A DNA stretch of 64,000 bases from Stutzerimonas xanthomarina (GCF_003935375.1 NZ_RHQM01000005.1:1-64000), one strand, 5' to 3'. Shown: positions 45,688-54,755, counted from the stretch's first letter. Made by a program: numbers and translations. The notes: generated by a model not told the origin, from the letters alone.

Positions 45688-48018
45688 GTGGCTGTGGTCA
45701 TCAGCGGAGTGTTCTGCATCATCGTCGGGCTCGCGCTCGGTGCAGGGGGAGCGAAGGTCGTCAGCCTTGGCGGTACCTGGTATTTCGCCATCGTCGCGGC
45801 AGGGTTTCTGCTGACCGGGGTCCTGCTGCTGATGCGCCGCCGCGCGGCGCTTTGGGTTTACGCGCTGCTGATGCTCGGCGCGCTCGGTTGGGCGCTGTAC
45901 GAAGTGGGGCTGGACTGGTGGCAGCTGGCGCCGCGCGGCAGCATCATCGCGCCGCTCGGGTTGTGGCTGCTGACGCCCTGGATCGCGCAGCGGCTGGGCT
46001 GGCAGCACTTCGGTTTTCGCGCCTGGGGTGGCGCCGCGCTGCCGCTGATGCTGGCGGTCGTGCTCTGGGGCGCAGCAGCGGTGTACGCCGTTGGGCACGA
46101 CAGTCACGACATCAAGGGCATGCTGCCGCCGCCTTTGGCCGAGGCGCCTGCCATGGACCAAGCCGTGCCGGCCGGCGACTGGCACGCCTACGGACGCAGC
46201 CAGCAGGGCCAGCGCTACTCGCCGCTGGCACAGATCACGCCGCACAACGTCGAGCGGCTGGAGCCGGTGTGGCACTACAGGACCGGAGATCTGCGCGGTC
46301 CGGACGACCCGGATGAAACCACCTACGAAGTCACCCCGCTCAAGGTCGATGACAGCCTGTACCTGTGCACGCCGCACAATCTGGTCATCGCGCTGGATGC
46401 CGAAACCGGCGAGGAGCACTGGCGCTTCGATCCCGAGGTGCCGCATTCGGTCAACCGCCAGCACCTGACCTGCCGCGGGCTTTCCTACCATGCAGCGCCG
46501 CCGGCCACCGAGGGCCAGGCCTGTCGGCAGCGCCTGTTCATGCCAACCGCCGATGCCAGGCTGATCGCGCTGGATGCGAAGACCGGGGAGATTTGCCCCG
46601 GCTTCGGCGACAACGGCGCGGTGGATCTCTGGGCGAACATGCCCCACGTGAAGGAAGGCTTCTACTATTCCACGTCGCCGCCGGTGGTCGCGCGTGATCG
46701 GGTGATCGTCGGCGGAGCGGTGAATGACAACGTTCGCGCCAACGAGCCGTCCGGCGTCATCCGTGCCTATGACGTCTATACCGGGGAGCTGAAATGGAAC
46801 TGGGACCCGGGTAATCCGGATGAAACGGCCCCGATCGCCGCTGGGCAGACCTACAGCGCAAGCAGCCCGAACAGCTGGAGCATCTCCAGTGCCGACGAGG
46901 CCTTGGGTATGGTCTATGTGCCGCTGGGTAATCAGGTGCCGGATCAGTGGGGCGGTAAGCGTAGCGAGAACAGCGAGCGTTTTTCCTCCTCAATCGTCGC
47001 CCTCGATCTGGATAGCGGCCAGCTGCGCTGGGTCTTCCAGACAGTGCGCCATGACCTCTGGGACATGGACGTACCGGCGCAACCGAGCCTGATCGACATC
47101 CAGACCGAGGAGGGGCCGGTGCCCGCGCTGGTGGCGCCGACCAAGCAGGGCGACATCTATGTACTCGACCGTCGCACGGGTGAGCCGGTCCTGCCGGTGC
47201 GCGAGGTGCCTGCACCGCAGGGCGCGGCCAAGGGTGACTGGGTCGCCAGGACGCAGCCTGCGTCGGCACTGACCTACGAGCCGCCGAAGCTGCAGGGCAA
47301 GGACCTGTGGGGTGCCACGCTGATCGACCAGATGATGTGCCACATCCAGTTCCACTCGCTGCGCTACGAAGGGCGGTACACCCCGCCATCGACCCAGGGC
47401 ACCCTGGTCCATCCGGGCAATTTCGGGGTGTTCAACTGGGGCGGCGTAGCGGTGGACCCGGTGCGACAGATGGTATTCAGCGCGCCGGCCTATCTGGCCT
47501 TCACCTCGAAGCTGATTCCCCGGGAGGATGCCGAGACGACCTACGTATCCGAGGAGGAGCCGTTCCTCAACGAGAACTTCGGCTCGCCGTTTGCGGTTGA
47601 GCTGAAGGCTTTCGTCTCGCCCATCGGCCTGCCATGCACCGCGCCGCCTTGGGGCTACGTGGCCGGCGCCGATCTGCGTACCGGCAAGACGCATTGGCTG
47701 CGCAAGAACGGCACGGTGCGCGACCGTTCGCCGATTCCGCTGCCCTTCAAGATGGGCGTGCCGAGCCTTGGCGGACCGATGCTCACCGCCGGTGGCGTCG
47801 CCTTCCTTAGCGGGACGCTTGACTACTACCTGCGTGCCTACGATGTCAGCACCGGCCGCGAGCTATGGAAAGCGCGTCTGCCGGCCGGAGGCCAGGCCAC
47901 GCCGATGACCTACGAGAGCCGCTCCGGCCGGCAGATGGTCGTGGTGGTCGCCGGCGGGCACGGTTCGCTGGGCACCAAGGCCGGTGATTCGGTGATCGCC
48001 TATGCATTGCCACGCTGA
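45688..48018 (+). CDS. gcd: membrane-bound PQQ-dependent glucose dehydrogenase
   Basis: A 776-residue quinoprotein that oxidises glucose to gluconolactone in the periplasm and passes electrons to ubiquinone. It has five N-terminal helices (~1-140), then an eight-blade PQQ propeller. Propeller blocks include DWHAYGRSQQGQRYSPLAQI, YLCTPHNLVIALDAETGEEH and VRHDLWDMDVPAQP. The metal and PQQ residues were not checked one by one. The start is GTG 45688 with GGGAG upstream. Genes for PQQ synthesis are not in the window. Confidence 0.95.
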   Translation: MAVVISGVFCIIVGLALGAGGAKVVSLGGTWYFAIVAAGFLLTGVLLLMRRRAALWVYALLMLGALGWALYEVGLDWWQLAPRGSIIAPLGLWLLTPWIAQRLGWQHFGFRAWGGAALPLMLAVVLWGAAAVYAVGHDSHDIKGMLPPPLAEAPAMDQAVPAGDWHAYGRSQQGQRYSPLAQITPHNVERLEPVWHYRTGDLRGPDDPDETTYEVTPLKVDDSLYLCTPHNLVIALDAETGEEHWRFDPEVPHSVNRQHLTCRGLSYHAAPPATEGQACRQRLFMPTADARLIALDAKTGEICPGFGDNGAVDLWANMPHVKEGFYYSTSPPVVARDRVIVGGAVNDNVRANEPSGVIRAYDVYTGELKWNWDPGNPDETAPIAAGQTYSASSPNSWSISSADEALGMVYVPLGNQVPDQWGGKRSENSERFSSSIVALDLDSGQLRWVFQTVRHDLWDMDVPAQPSLIDIQTEEGPVPALVAPTKQGDIYVLDRRTGEPVLPVREVPAPQGAAKGDWVARTQPASALTYEPPKLQGKDLWGATLIDQMMCHIQFHSLRYEGRYTPPSTQGTLVHPGNFGVFNWGGVAVDPVRQMVFSAPAYLAFTSKLIPREDAETTYVSEEEPFLNENFGSPFAVELKAFVSPIGLPCTAPPWGYVAGADLRTGKTHWLRKNGTVRDRSPIPLPFKMGVPSLGGPMLTAGGVAFLSGTLDYYLRAYDVSTGRELWKARLPAGGQATPMTYESRSGRQMVVVVAGGHGSLGTKAGDSVIAYALPR

Positions 48019-48059
48019 CAGGCGCTAGAATCGCCGCCTTTATATTCGGGACCGCCCAC

Positions 48060-48896
48060 ATGGCCGCAATCGGACGTTACAACAGCCTGCAGATCGTCAA
48101 GCACACCGGTTTCGGCCTCTATCTGGACGGCGGCCCGGACGGCGAAATCCTGCTGCCTAACCGCTACATCCCCAAGGACATGCCGACCGAGGTGGATGAC
48201 TGGCTGAACGTCTTCATCTACCTCGACAGCGAGGACAAGCTGATCGCCACCACTGAAAAGCCCAAGGTGCAGGTCGGTGAATTCGCCAGTCTGAAGGTGG
48301 CCGAGATCAACCGCGTCGGATTGTTTCTCGACTGGGGACTACCCAAGGACCTGCTCTTGCCGCACTCGGAAGAGAAGCGGCCGCTGCAGGTGGGTGATTA
48401 CTGCGTGGTCTACGTCTACATCGACAAGCGCACCCGGCGCATTACCGCCACGGCGCGACTGGACCGCTATTTGGACAAGACCCCGGCGAACTACAAGGTA
48501 GGAGAAGCAGTGGACCTGCTGATCGTCGAAGCCACCGATCTCGGTTTCAAGGCGATCATCAACGGCCAGCACTGGGGCCTGATTCACAAGAACGAGGCGT
48601 TCAAGTTTCTCCGTGGTGGCATGCGCGAGCGCGGCTACATCAAGGAGCTGCGGCCCGACGGCAAGATCAGCCTGAGCCTGCAGCCGGTGGGCAGCGAAGC
48701 GACCGATGCGCTGCAGGCGTTGATCCTGCAGAAGCTGGAAGAAAACCAGGGCTCGCTGGATGTCAGCGACAAGAGCCCGGCCGAGGAAATTGCCCGTCGC
48801 TTCGGCGTCAGCAAGGGCAACTTCAAGAAGGCCATCGGTGGTCTGTACAAGCAGGGCCGCATCGTCATCCACCCGGATCGCATCGAGCGCGCCTGA
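48060..48896 (+). CDS. CvfB-like S1-domain RNA-binding protein
   Basis: A 278-residue protein with tandem S1-like domains and a C-terminal winged-helix (EEIARRFGVSKGNFKKAIGG, LYKQGRIVIHPDRIE). The first is signalled by YNSLQIVKHTGFGLYLDGG, and FASLKVAEINRVGLFLDWGL marks the second. CvfB proteins bind RNA and influence virulence or regulation in other bacteria. It starts 42 nt after gcd and may be cotranscribed. Confidence 0.92.
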   Translation: MAAIGRYNSLQIVKHTGFGLYLDGGPDGEILLPNRYIPKDMPTEVDDWLNVFIYLDSEDKLIATTEKPKVQVGEFASLKVAEINRVGLFLDWGLPKDLLLPHSEEKRPLQVGDYCVVYVYIDKRTRRITATARLDRYLDKTPANYKVGEAVDLLIVEATDLGFKAIINGQHWGLIHKNEAFKFLRGGMRERGYIKELRPDGKISLSLQPVGSEATDALQALILQKLEENQGSLDVSDKSPAEEIARRFGVSKGNFKKAIGGLYKQGRIVIHPDRIERA

Positions 48897-48941
48897 GCCG
48901 ATCCCATAGCGGGGTGGTCGCAATGACCAACCCAGTAGCCG

Positions 48942-49523
48942 CTACAGATCCAGATTGATCTGCCCGCTGCCGACTTCCTTTCTCAGCGACTCTCCGTTGC
49001 CCTCCGCATAGCTCAGCTGCCCGTCGACCAGGCGGGCAGGGGCGGTGAACGGGTGGGCGGTCGGCGGCTTCTCGTCCTGGATATGCAGGACTTCGATGCC
49101 GCGTATCTTCAACACGTCCGAAACCAGCGAACGATGGCAGCGCCACCAGAGCACCTCGGCGCACATCATCGCCGTGCGTCGTTGCGCCGCCATTTCCAGT
49201 AGGCGCTGCAGACCGCGGTTGAATTCATCGCTGCGCAAATGATCGGCATAGCCGCGAAAGGAGCTGTTGCGCCAGGCCAGGCTTGGCGAATCCTTCAGAG
49301 GTCGCCGTCTGCCGCCCAGCTCTTCGATCCATTGATAGTGCAGCCCGTGCGCTTCCAGACCTTCGCGCAGCGCTGCCTCGCCGAACTGCGGCAATCGCCG
49401 TGAGCCGGGAAAGCGGCGGACGTCGGCGATGGCCTCGATCTGATGGTGGCGCAGTATCTCGATCAGCTGCTCCAGAGAGCGCGTCGAGTGGCCGATGGTC
49501 CACACCGTGGCTGGCTGAACCAT
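48942..49523 (-). CDS. DUF488 family protein
   Basis: A 193-residue DUF488 protein: TVWTIGHSTRSLEQLIEIL, ADVRRFPGSRRLPQFGEAAL, LGGRRRP and the metal- or nucleic-acid-like MMCAEVLWWRCHRSLVSDVL. The biochemical function of DUF488 is not established. It lies 3 nt after the small DUF2945 gene, so the two form an operon. It is convergent with the CvfB gene (45-nt gap). Confidence 0.88.
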   Translation of the reverse strand: MVQPATVWTIGHSTRSLEQLIEILRHHQIEAIADVRRFPGSRRLPQFGEAALREGLEAHGLHYQWIEELGGRRRPLKDSPSLAWRNSSFRGYADHLRSDEFNRGLQRLLEMAAQRRTAMMCAEVLWWRCHRSLVSDVLKIRGIEVLHIQDEKPPTAHPFTAPARLVDGQLSYAEGNGESLRKEVGSGQINLDL

Positions 49524-49526
49524 GCC

Positions 49527-49739
49527 TCAGCTCAGCTTCCTGAGTGCCGACTCTTTATGCATCGCCACATGATCGGTCTTGTCGCTCTTGATCTCGTATT
49601 GCGGGGCATCCGGGCTGGCGTGCCGTGTGCGGCCCATGAATTCGGTGTCAGCTGTGTGCACGCGGGTGATGTGACCGCTAACCCGTCCTGCTTCCGAGTT
49701 CCAGCTGACGTGATCGCCCACTTTGTACTTATGGCTCAT
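49527..49739 (-). CDS. DUF2945 (HVA1/TUDOR-like) protein
   Basis: A 70-residue protein of the HVA1/DUF2945 family: HKYKVGDHVSWNSEAGRVSG, HITRVHTADTEFMGRTRHAS, PQYEIKSDKTDHVAMHKESA. The fold is a small Tudor-like barrel of unknown ligand. ATG 49739 has GGAGG upstream; the frame runs 30 codons further without a ribosome site. Operon with the DUF488 gene. Confidence 0.9.
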   Translation of the reverse strand: MSHKYKVGDHVSWNSEAGRVSGHITRVHTADTEFMGRTRHASPDAPQYEIKSDKTDHVAMHKESALRKLS

Positions 49740-49829
49740 GGTGCCTCCGTTTCGTCGTTCGGTAAGGCATCCGACAGCCATCTGCCGAGGAAGATCGGTT
49801 ACTTCCAGCAGCCAGTTTCTTAGCCCCAA

Positions 49830-50271
49830 CAGATGGCTATCAGCTCTTCCGCTATATACCGTTCGTCGGCAAGGCCGATAGGGGTTAATCCCTCTTAAGA
49901 CCGCAGAAGTTCAAAAAGCCGACGCTTATTTTTGCGCCAGGCAACCAACTAGGGCGGTTAAACGTAATATCAATTCGACAGCTATCGCCATATGAGTAAT
50001 GGCAACTTAATGTTATTTTCCCTGTATGGCGTTTTTCTGGCGATCTATTACTGACAAAAAAATTTCCATTAATTTTTGGAACCTATTATAAAGCCGCCAC
50101 ACAAGACGATTTACCGGTTTGTTCAGGGGTGGACGGCGGGAAATTTCTTGTTGAACGGTTCGTTTGTTGTGACACCGCGGCCCTCCTCAAGAGCAACGCC
50201 CCACGACTTATCGACCTCCCGTCACTTTTTAAAGGCTCGGCCTTTGAAGTAGTAAGTTCCGGAGAGACTCA
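49830..50271 (+). promoter_or_regulatory. AT-rich leader of the GH5 gene
   Basis: Together with 49740-49829 this is a 532-nt gap without a convincing gene. Roughly 49900-50110 is clearly richer in A and T than its surroundings, with runs of A and T (e.g. GACAAAAAAATTTCC). TTTCCA (50066-50071) and TATAAA (50090-50095) are a possible sigma-70 pair, 18 nt apart. A ribosome site, GGAGAG, precedes the GH5 start. The length suggests regulated expression or an untranslated leader; I see no riboswitch I can name. Confidence 0.45.
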
Positions 50272-52350
50272 ATGTCCACCAACCTGTTTTCCGGTGCCCG
50301 CAAGGCACTCGTCGCTTCCATCGCCGCCGCTGTTCTTCTGGGTGGCGTCACTGTTGTAACCACGCCTTATGCCGCTGCATCCACGGTTGCCGCTGTATCG
50401 GTTTCCGCCAAGATCAACGCGTTCACCAACACCGATTGGCTGAACGGTGTATGGCGCACCGGCGCCGGCTTCTCGATCCCGGCTACCTCGGCAAACCGCA
50501 CCGCGTTCGTGGCCGGCGTTTCGGTACGACTGGCAGACGGTCAGGTACGCAAGATCAGCCGCGCGCAGATCGTCGGCAGCAACATGAGCGTCTTTCTGGA
50601 AGGTGCAAAACTGGACGGCAACAAGGTTGGCGCACCGCAGGTGGTCACCATCGGTAGTACGGCCGTTACGGCGCCGATAACTTCCACCGCTCCGGTCACT
50701 GCACCGACTACCGTCGCTGCACACTCGACCAGCATCAATGCATTCACCAATACCGATTGGCTCAATGGTGTATGGCGCAAGTCGCCGGGCTTCTCCATTC
50801 CAGCAAGTGCTGCCAACAAGGCCGCTTTCAAAGTTGGTGCGTCGGCAAAACTGGCAGATGGCCAGGTCCGCAAAGTTACCCAGGTGCAAGTTGTCGGCGC
50901 AAATATGAGCGTCTATCTCGAGGGTGCGGCAGTTAACGGGAGTGTGGTCGGCGCACCCAACAAGTTGTCGCTGGCGACAACCTCTACTACCAGCCCGGCT
51001 CCGGCGCCTACTGCTCCGACTAACTCAGTCATTGCGACCAGTAACCTGAACAACTACACCAATACTCATTGGCTGAACGGTATGTTCCGTACTGCTGCCG
51101 CCTTCTCTATTCAGGCAAGCAGCGCCAACGTGGCAGCGTTCAAGACTGGCGCTGTGGTGAAGCTCGCTGACGGCCAGACCCGCAAGGTGCTGCGCACTCA
51201 GCTGGTGGGCAGCAACATGAGCGTTTTCCTCGACGGTGCAGTGATCAACGGCACCACCCTGGGTTATCCGAAGACCATCTCGGTGGTCAGCACATCGACC
51301 AGCTCTCCGTCGTCTCCGGCTCTGACTACTCCGCCGGTAGAAGCAGCACCGGCGCCTGCGCCTACCGCACCTGACACCACCAACGGCAAGCCGCTGCTGG
51401 TTGGCGTCAACCTGTCCGGCGCAGGCTTCGGCCCGTCGGTTGTTCCGGGCAAGCATGGCACCAACTACACCTACCCGGCCGAGTCGTACTACAAGAAGTA
51501 CTCCGACCTGGGCATGCCGCTGGTTCGCCTGCCGTTCCTCTGGGAGCGAATCCAGCCCAAGCTGAACTCTCCGCTCAACGCTGAGGAGTTCGCCCGTCTG
51601 AAGCAGTCGCTGGACTTCGCGCAGAAGCACAACGTCAAGGTGATTCTCGACCTGCACAACTACTACCGTTACTACGGCAAGCTGATCGGCTCCAAAGAAG
51701 TGCCCATCAGTTCCTTCGCTGCGGTGTGGAAGCAGATCGTGCAGCAGGTGGTCAACCATCCTGCCGTCGAGGGTTACGGCTTGATGAACGAGCCGCACTC
51801 CACCAACGGTCTCTGGCCGCAGGCTGCCCTGGCCGCCGCTCAGGCAATCCGCACCGTCGACTCCCAGCGCTGGATCTACGTAGCGGGCGATCGCTGGTCG
51901 AGCGCCTTCCACTGGCCGCACTACAACACCCAGCTGGTCACCAACCCGTGGATGCGTGATCCGAAGAACAACCTGGTTTATGAAGCGCACATGTACGTGG
52001 ACAAGGATTTCTCGGGCAACTACTTCGACAAGGCCGAGAAATTCGACCCGATGATTGGTGTCAATCGCGTCAAGCCCTTCGTCGACTGGCTCAAGCAGAA
52101 CAAGCTGCGCGGCTATATCGGTGAGCACGGCGTACCGGACTTCTCGCCCTCGGCCATCGTCGCTACCGACAACCTGCTGGCTTACCTGCGTCAGAACTGC
52201 ATCCCGAGCACCTACTGGGCTGCCGGTCCCTGGTGGGGTGAGTACGCCATGTCGCTGGACGTGAGCAGTGGCAAGTACCGTCCGCAGCTGCCGGTTCTGC
52301 AGAAGCACGCCAAAGCCGCAAACAGCTGCACCAGCATCGGTCCGCTGTAA
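50272..52350 (+). CDS. secreted GH5 glycosidase (cellulase-like) with N-terminal triple repeat
   Basis: A 692-residue exported enzyme. After a signal sequence (~1-37, VLLGGVTVVTTPYAAAS) come three copies of an ~80-residue repeat (48-127, 155-235, 259-338), joined by Ala/Pro/Thr/Ser linkers. Residues ~370-690 are a GH5 domain: LLVGVNLSGAGFG, LVRLPFLWERIQP, ILDLHNYYRYYG, acid/base Glu507 in GLMNEPHS, EAHMYVDKDF, and nucleophile Glu618 in GYIGEHGVPD. The two catalytic Glu are at expected spacing. Substrate is probably a beta-glucan or other beta-linked exopolysaccharide, not necessarily cellulose. No synthase genes adjoin. An own terminator follows. Confidence 0.93.
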   Translation: MSTNLFSGARKALVASIAAAVLLGGVTVVTTPYAAASTVAAVSVSAKINAFTNTDWLNGVWRTGAGFSIPATSANRTAFVAGVSVRLADGQVRKISRAQIVGSNMSVFLEGAKLDGNKVGAPQVVTIGSTAVTAPITSTAPVTAPTTVAAHSTSINAFTNTDWLNGVWRKSPGFSIPASAANKAAFKVGASAKLADGQVRKVTQVQVVGANMSVYLEGAAVNGSVVGAPNKLSLATTSTTSPAPAPTAPTNSVIATSNLNNYTNTHWLNGMFRTAAAFSIQASSANVAAFKTGAVVKLADGQTRKVLRTQLVGSNMSVFLDGAVINGTTLGYPKTISVVSTSTSSPSSPALTTPPVEAAPAPAPTAPDTTNGKPLLVGVNLSGAGFGPSVVPGKHGTNYTYPAESYYKKYSDLGMPLVRLPFLWERIQPKLNSPLNAEEFARLKQSLDFAQKHNVKVILDLHNYYRYYGKLIGSKEVPISSFAAVWKQIVQQVVNHPAVEGYGLMNEPHSTNGLWPQAALAAAQAIRTVDSQRWIYVAGDRWSSAFHWPHYNTQLVTNPWMRDPKNNLVYEAHMYVDKDFSGNYFDKAEKFDPMIGVNRVKPFVDWLKQNKLRGYIGEHGVPDFSPSAIVATDNLLAYLRQNCIPSTYWAAGPWWGEYAMSLDVSSGKYRPQLPVLQKHAKAANSCTSIGPL
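50413..51285 (+). repeat. three ~80-residue repeats within the GH5 protein
   Basis: The coding units are 50413-50652, 50734-50976 and 51046-51285. All three share TNTxWLNG, FSI, SAN or near it, LADGQxRK, VGxNMSVxL and a short G-P/G-A close. Copies 1 and 2 are the most alike. I do not recognise the domain as a named carbohydrate-binding module; a binding or cell-wall-attachment role is inferred from its place before a glycosidase. Confidence 0.9.
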
Positions 52351-52369
52351 CGACACCATCCAAACAAGA

Positions 52370-52392
52370 ACGGGCCCCAAGGGCCCGTTTTT
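52370..52392 (+). terminator. Rho-independent terminator of GH5 gene
   Basis: CGGGCCC-CAA-GGGCCCG followed by TTTTT, 20 nt after the stop. Confidence 0.92.
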
Positions 52393-52661
52393 GCGTTCCT
52401 ATGCTGTATTGGCTGATTACAGCTCGTCGGCTCGCTGTGACGGGGTGATCGCCAACGAGCTGACCCAATGGTCACCATCGCTGCCATTCCCGCCGTTCCG
52501 CTTGTTCGTCCTTCGCATTCCCCCAAGCCAAGCTGCATGCCGGCTGCGCGCCAATCGCGGGCAGATCGCCACCAGATCTCGCTGTTTCACGTCCTCCCTT
52601 CCTGCAGTGCGGCATAGCCGAACTCGATTCTCGAATCCCCGTACCGCTTGGCCAGAAACAC

Positions 52662-52689
52662 GGAACTCGAAAATTTGGGTCCGGTCACC
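52662..52689 (+). promoter_or_regulatory. weak AlgU/sigma-E-like promoter candidate
   Basis: GGAACTC and TCACC spaced by 16 nt recall the GAACTT-N16-TCtga form of AlgU promoters. The match is partial. The gap 52393-52795 between the GH5 terminator and the cassette has no convincing gene. Confidence 0.25.
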
Positions 52690-52795
52690 ATTTATGTGCG
52701 TACTGAAATCGCACAGCCGCGGAACCCCGCACTGCTGTGCTTCACGGACCGTGGTCATCCGGCCAAACCCTATGACCCTATAAAAGGTGGACAAA

Positions 52796-53578
52796 ATGAC
52801 GACACCCGATGAAGAGATCACAGGTTACGGCGGCCAAGCCAGAACCGACGCCAACGCGCAGTCAACGAGCGCTCCCGCTCAGCCCACCGGCCAGACAGGC
52901 CAGGCAGGCACCACGCAGGCAAGCAGCTCCGCTTCCGCTCCGAGTGCCGAGGAACTCAAGGCAAAGGCGCGCGAAGCCGGCGAGCAGGTCAAGACCCAAG
53001 GCAAGGCGCAGCTGGACAGCTACCGCGGTACGGCCGCCGACGAGCTGGAAAAGGTCGCGCAGAGTGCCAAGGCTGCCGCGGCAGAACTTGAAAACCAGGA
53101 TCGCACTGGCCTTTCCCATTACGTCTCCGACATGGCGCAGAGCATGGTCGACCTGGCCGACAATTTGCGCGGCAAGAGCGTCGATGAGCTGGTGGGCGAG
53201 GTGAACCGTCTGGCTCGCAACAATCCCGGCCTGTTTATCGCCGGCAGCGTTGCACTTGGCTTCGGCCTGACTCGTTTCGCCCGCGCGTCCAGCCATCGCG
53301 CTGAATCCACAACGCGTGAACCAACGACCGATTACGGCCATTCCGACGCCAGTCGCCCGCATCCGACTTCGCCGCTCGGGGTGCCGGCAGACGTGACCGC
53401 CGAGACGCTGCCGAGCCAGTCCGAACTGGACTCGCGCATTTCCAGTGGCGCAGCGGGCAATACGGTCGGCAGTGTGAGCAACGCTGGCATGGCGCCGAAC
53501 ACGGGCAGCAGCAATGGCGTAGGCAGCAACGGCGTTGGCAGCACTGGCAAAGGCACGAACGGAGGGCTTAATCGATGA
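52796..53578 (+). CDS. Ala/Gly-rich protein with DUF883-like helical core
   Basis: A 260-residue protein: a disordered N-terminus (~1-65, Gln/Ala/Thr-rich), a long helix (EELKAKAREAGEQVKTQGKA), a segment VDLADNLRGKSVDELVGEVN, and one hydrophobic stretch (NNPGLFIAGSVALGFGLTRF); then a Gly/Ser/Asn-rich tail. It resembles nutrient-deprivation-type or DUF883-like proteins. AGGTGG precedes ATG 52796. It overlaps the next gene by 4 nt (ATGA). First gene of the cassette; function unknown. Confidence 0.8.
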   Translation: MTTPDEEITGYGGQARTDANAQSTSAPAQPTGQTGQAGTTQASSSASAPSAEELKAKAREAGEQVKTQGKAQLDSYRGTAADELEKVAQSAKAAAAELENQDRTGLSHYVSDMAQSMVDLADNLRGKSVDELVGEVNRLARNNPGLFIAGSVALGFGLTRFARASSHRAESTTREPTTDYGHSDASRPHPTSPLGVPADVTAETLPSQSELDSRISSGAAGNTVGSVSNAGMAPNTGSSNGVGSNGVGSTGKGTNGGLNR

Positions 53579-54000
53579 ACGAACAACGCAACCTCAATAC
53601 GCCTTACGAACCCGGCAACCCCGAGCACGATAATTCGGTCGGCGGTTTGCTACGGCAGCTGACCCGCGAAGTGCCGTCGCTGTTCACCAAGGAGCTGGCC
53701 CTGGCCAAGGCCGAGCTGAACGAATCGTTGCGGGCCACCAAGGCAGGCGCTGCCAGCGTCGCAACCGGCGGTGCGGTGCTCCTGGCTGGCTTCATCATCC
53801 TGCTGATGTCGGCGGTCTACTTCCTCAGCACCATGATGGAACCCTGGCTCGCCGCGTTGATCGTCGGCGTGGTCGTGGTGGTCATCGGAATGATCATGGT
53901 CTCGGCCGGCAAGAAGAAGTTCGAAGCCTCTTCGTTCAAACCCGACCGCACCATCCATTCGCTGCAGAAGGATAAAGAAGTCGTAAGGGGGCACGCATGA
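53575..54000 (+). CDS. phage holin family (DUF1469/YqjE-like) protein
   Basis: A 141-residue protein of the putative Actinobacterial holin-X / YqjE superfamily (PF07332-like). It has two membrane helices, ATGGAVLLAGFIILLMSAVY and LAALIVGVVVVVIGMIMVSA, and an N-terminal helix SLFTKELALAKAELNESLR. The holin name is a fold label; no lysis role is expected. It overlaps both neighbours by 4 nt, so the cassette is translationally coupled. Confidence 0.88.
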   Translation: MNEQRNLNTPYEPGNPEHDNSVGGLLRQLTREVPSLFTKELALAKAELNESLRATKAGAASVATGGAVLLAGFIILLMSAVYFLSTMMEPWLAALIVGVVVVVIGMIMVSAGKKKFEASSFKPDRTIHSLQKDKEVVRGHA

Positions 54001-54755
54001 GCACGCATAACCAGGTAGACGTAGAAGCACAAAAGGACCCCGACACGCTGGAGCGCGAGATCGACCAGCAGCGCGCCGAAATCGGCAACATCGTCCACGC
54101 GCTGGAAAGCAAGCTCTCCCCGGGGCAGATGATCGATACCGCGCTCGGCTACGCCAAAGGCGGCGGTGGCGAGTTCCTGCATAACCTCACCGATACCGTT
54201 AAGGCCAATCCGGTACCGACGCTGCTCACCTCCATCGGCCTGGTATGGCTGATGGCCGGGCAGAATCGGCGCCCGGACTATAGCGACAGCGCTTCGACCG
54301 GTCCGTCGATGACCGACAAGCTCGCCGCCAAGGCCTCTGGGCTCAAGCAGCAGGGCACCGGCATCAAGGAAAAGGCTGCGCAGATGAGCCATAGCGCCTC
54401 CAGCTCACTGGGCAATGCCCGTCATCGCGTCGGTGACTCCAGCCGGCACGCCGCGGAAAGCCTGCGGCATACCGCAGACCGTGCGCGCGGCGGTTTCACT
54501 CAGTTGCTCAACGAGCAGCCGCTGGCATTGGGCGCCATGGGCATCGCCCTCGGCGCGTTGCTGGCGGCCTCGGTTCCACCGACCCGTCGTGAAGACGAAC
54601 TGATGGGCCAGAAGAGCGACGAGCTGACCGGCAAGATCAAGGACAAGGCCCGCGAGGGCTATGCGATGGCCAGCGCCGAAGGCGAGCAATTGGCCGGCCA
54701 GGTCAAGCACGACCTCGAACGCAACCACGGCCAGCCTGCGTCGCGGCCGCACTGA
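53997..54755 (+). CDS. DUF3618 family protein
   Basis: A 252-residue protein whose N-terminal ~60 residues are DUF3618: DTLEREIDQQRAEIGNIVHA, LESKLSPGQMIDTAL. Then come a hydrophobic stretch (VPTLLTSIGLVWLMAGQN), a long Ser/His/Ala-rich amphipathic region, and a second apolar helix (PLALGAMGIALGALLAASVP). The C-terminus is a charged helical tail. Last gene of the cassette; role probably in membrane or stress physiology, inferred from related operons. Confidence 0.88.
   Translation: MSTHNQVDVEAQKDPDTLEREIDQQRAEIGNIVHALESKLSPGQMIDTALGYAKGGGGEFLHNLTDTVKANPVPTLLTSIGLVWLMAGQNRRPDYSDSASTGPSMTDKLAAKASGLKQQGTGIKEKAAQMSHSASSSLGNARHRVGDSSRHAAESLRHTADRARGGFTQLLNEQPLALGAMGIALGALLAASVPPTRREDELMGQKSDELTGKIKDKAREGYAMASAEGEQLAGQVKHDLERNHGQPASRPH

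Noticed and set aside
49900..50110. c-di-GMP (GEMM) riboswitch in the GH5 leader
   Set aside because: I looked for the conserved GEMM core and tetraloop receptor and did not find them; only AT-rich unstructured sequence is visible.
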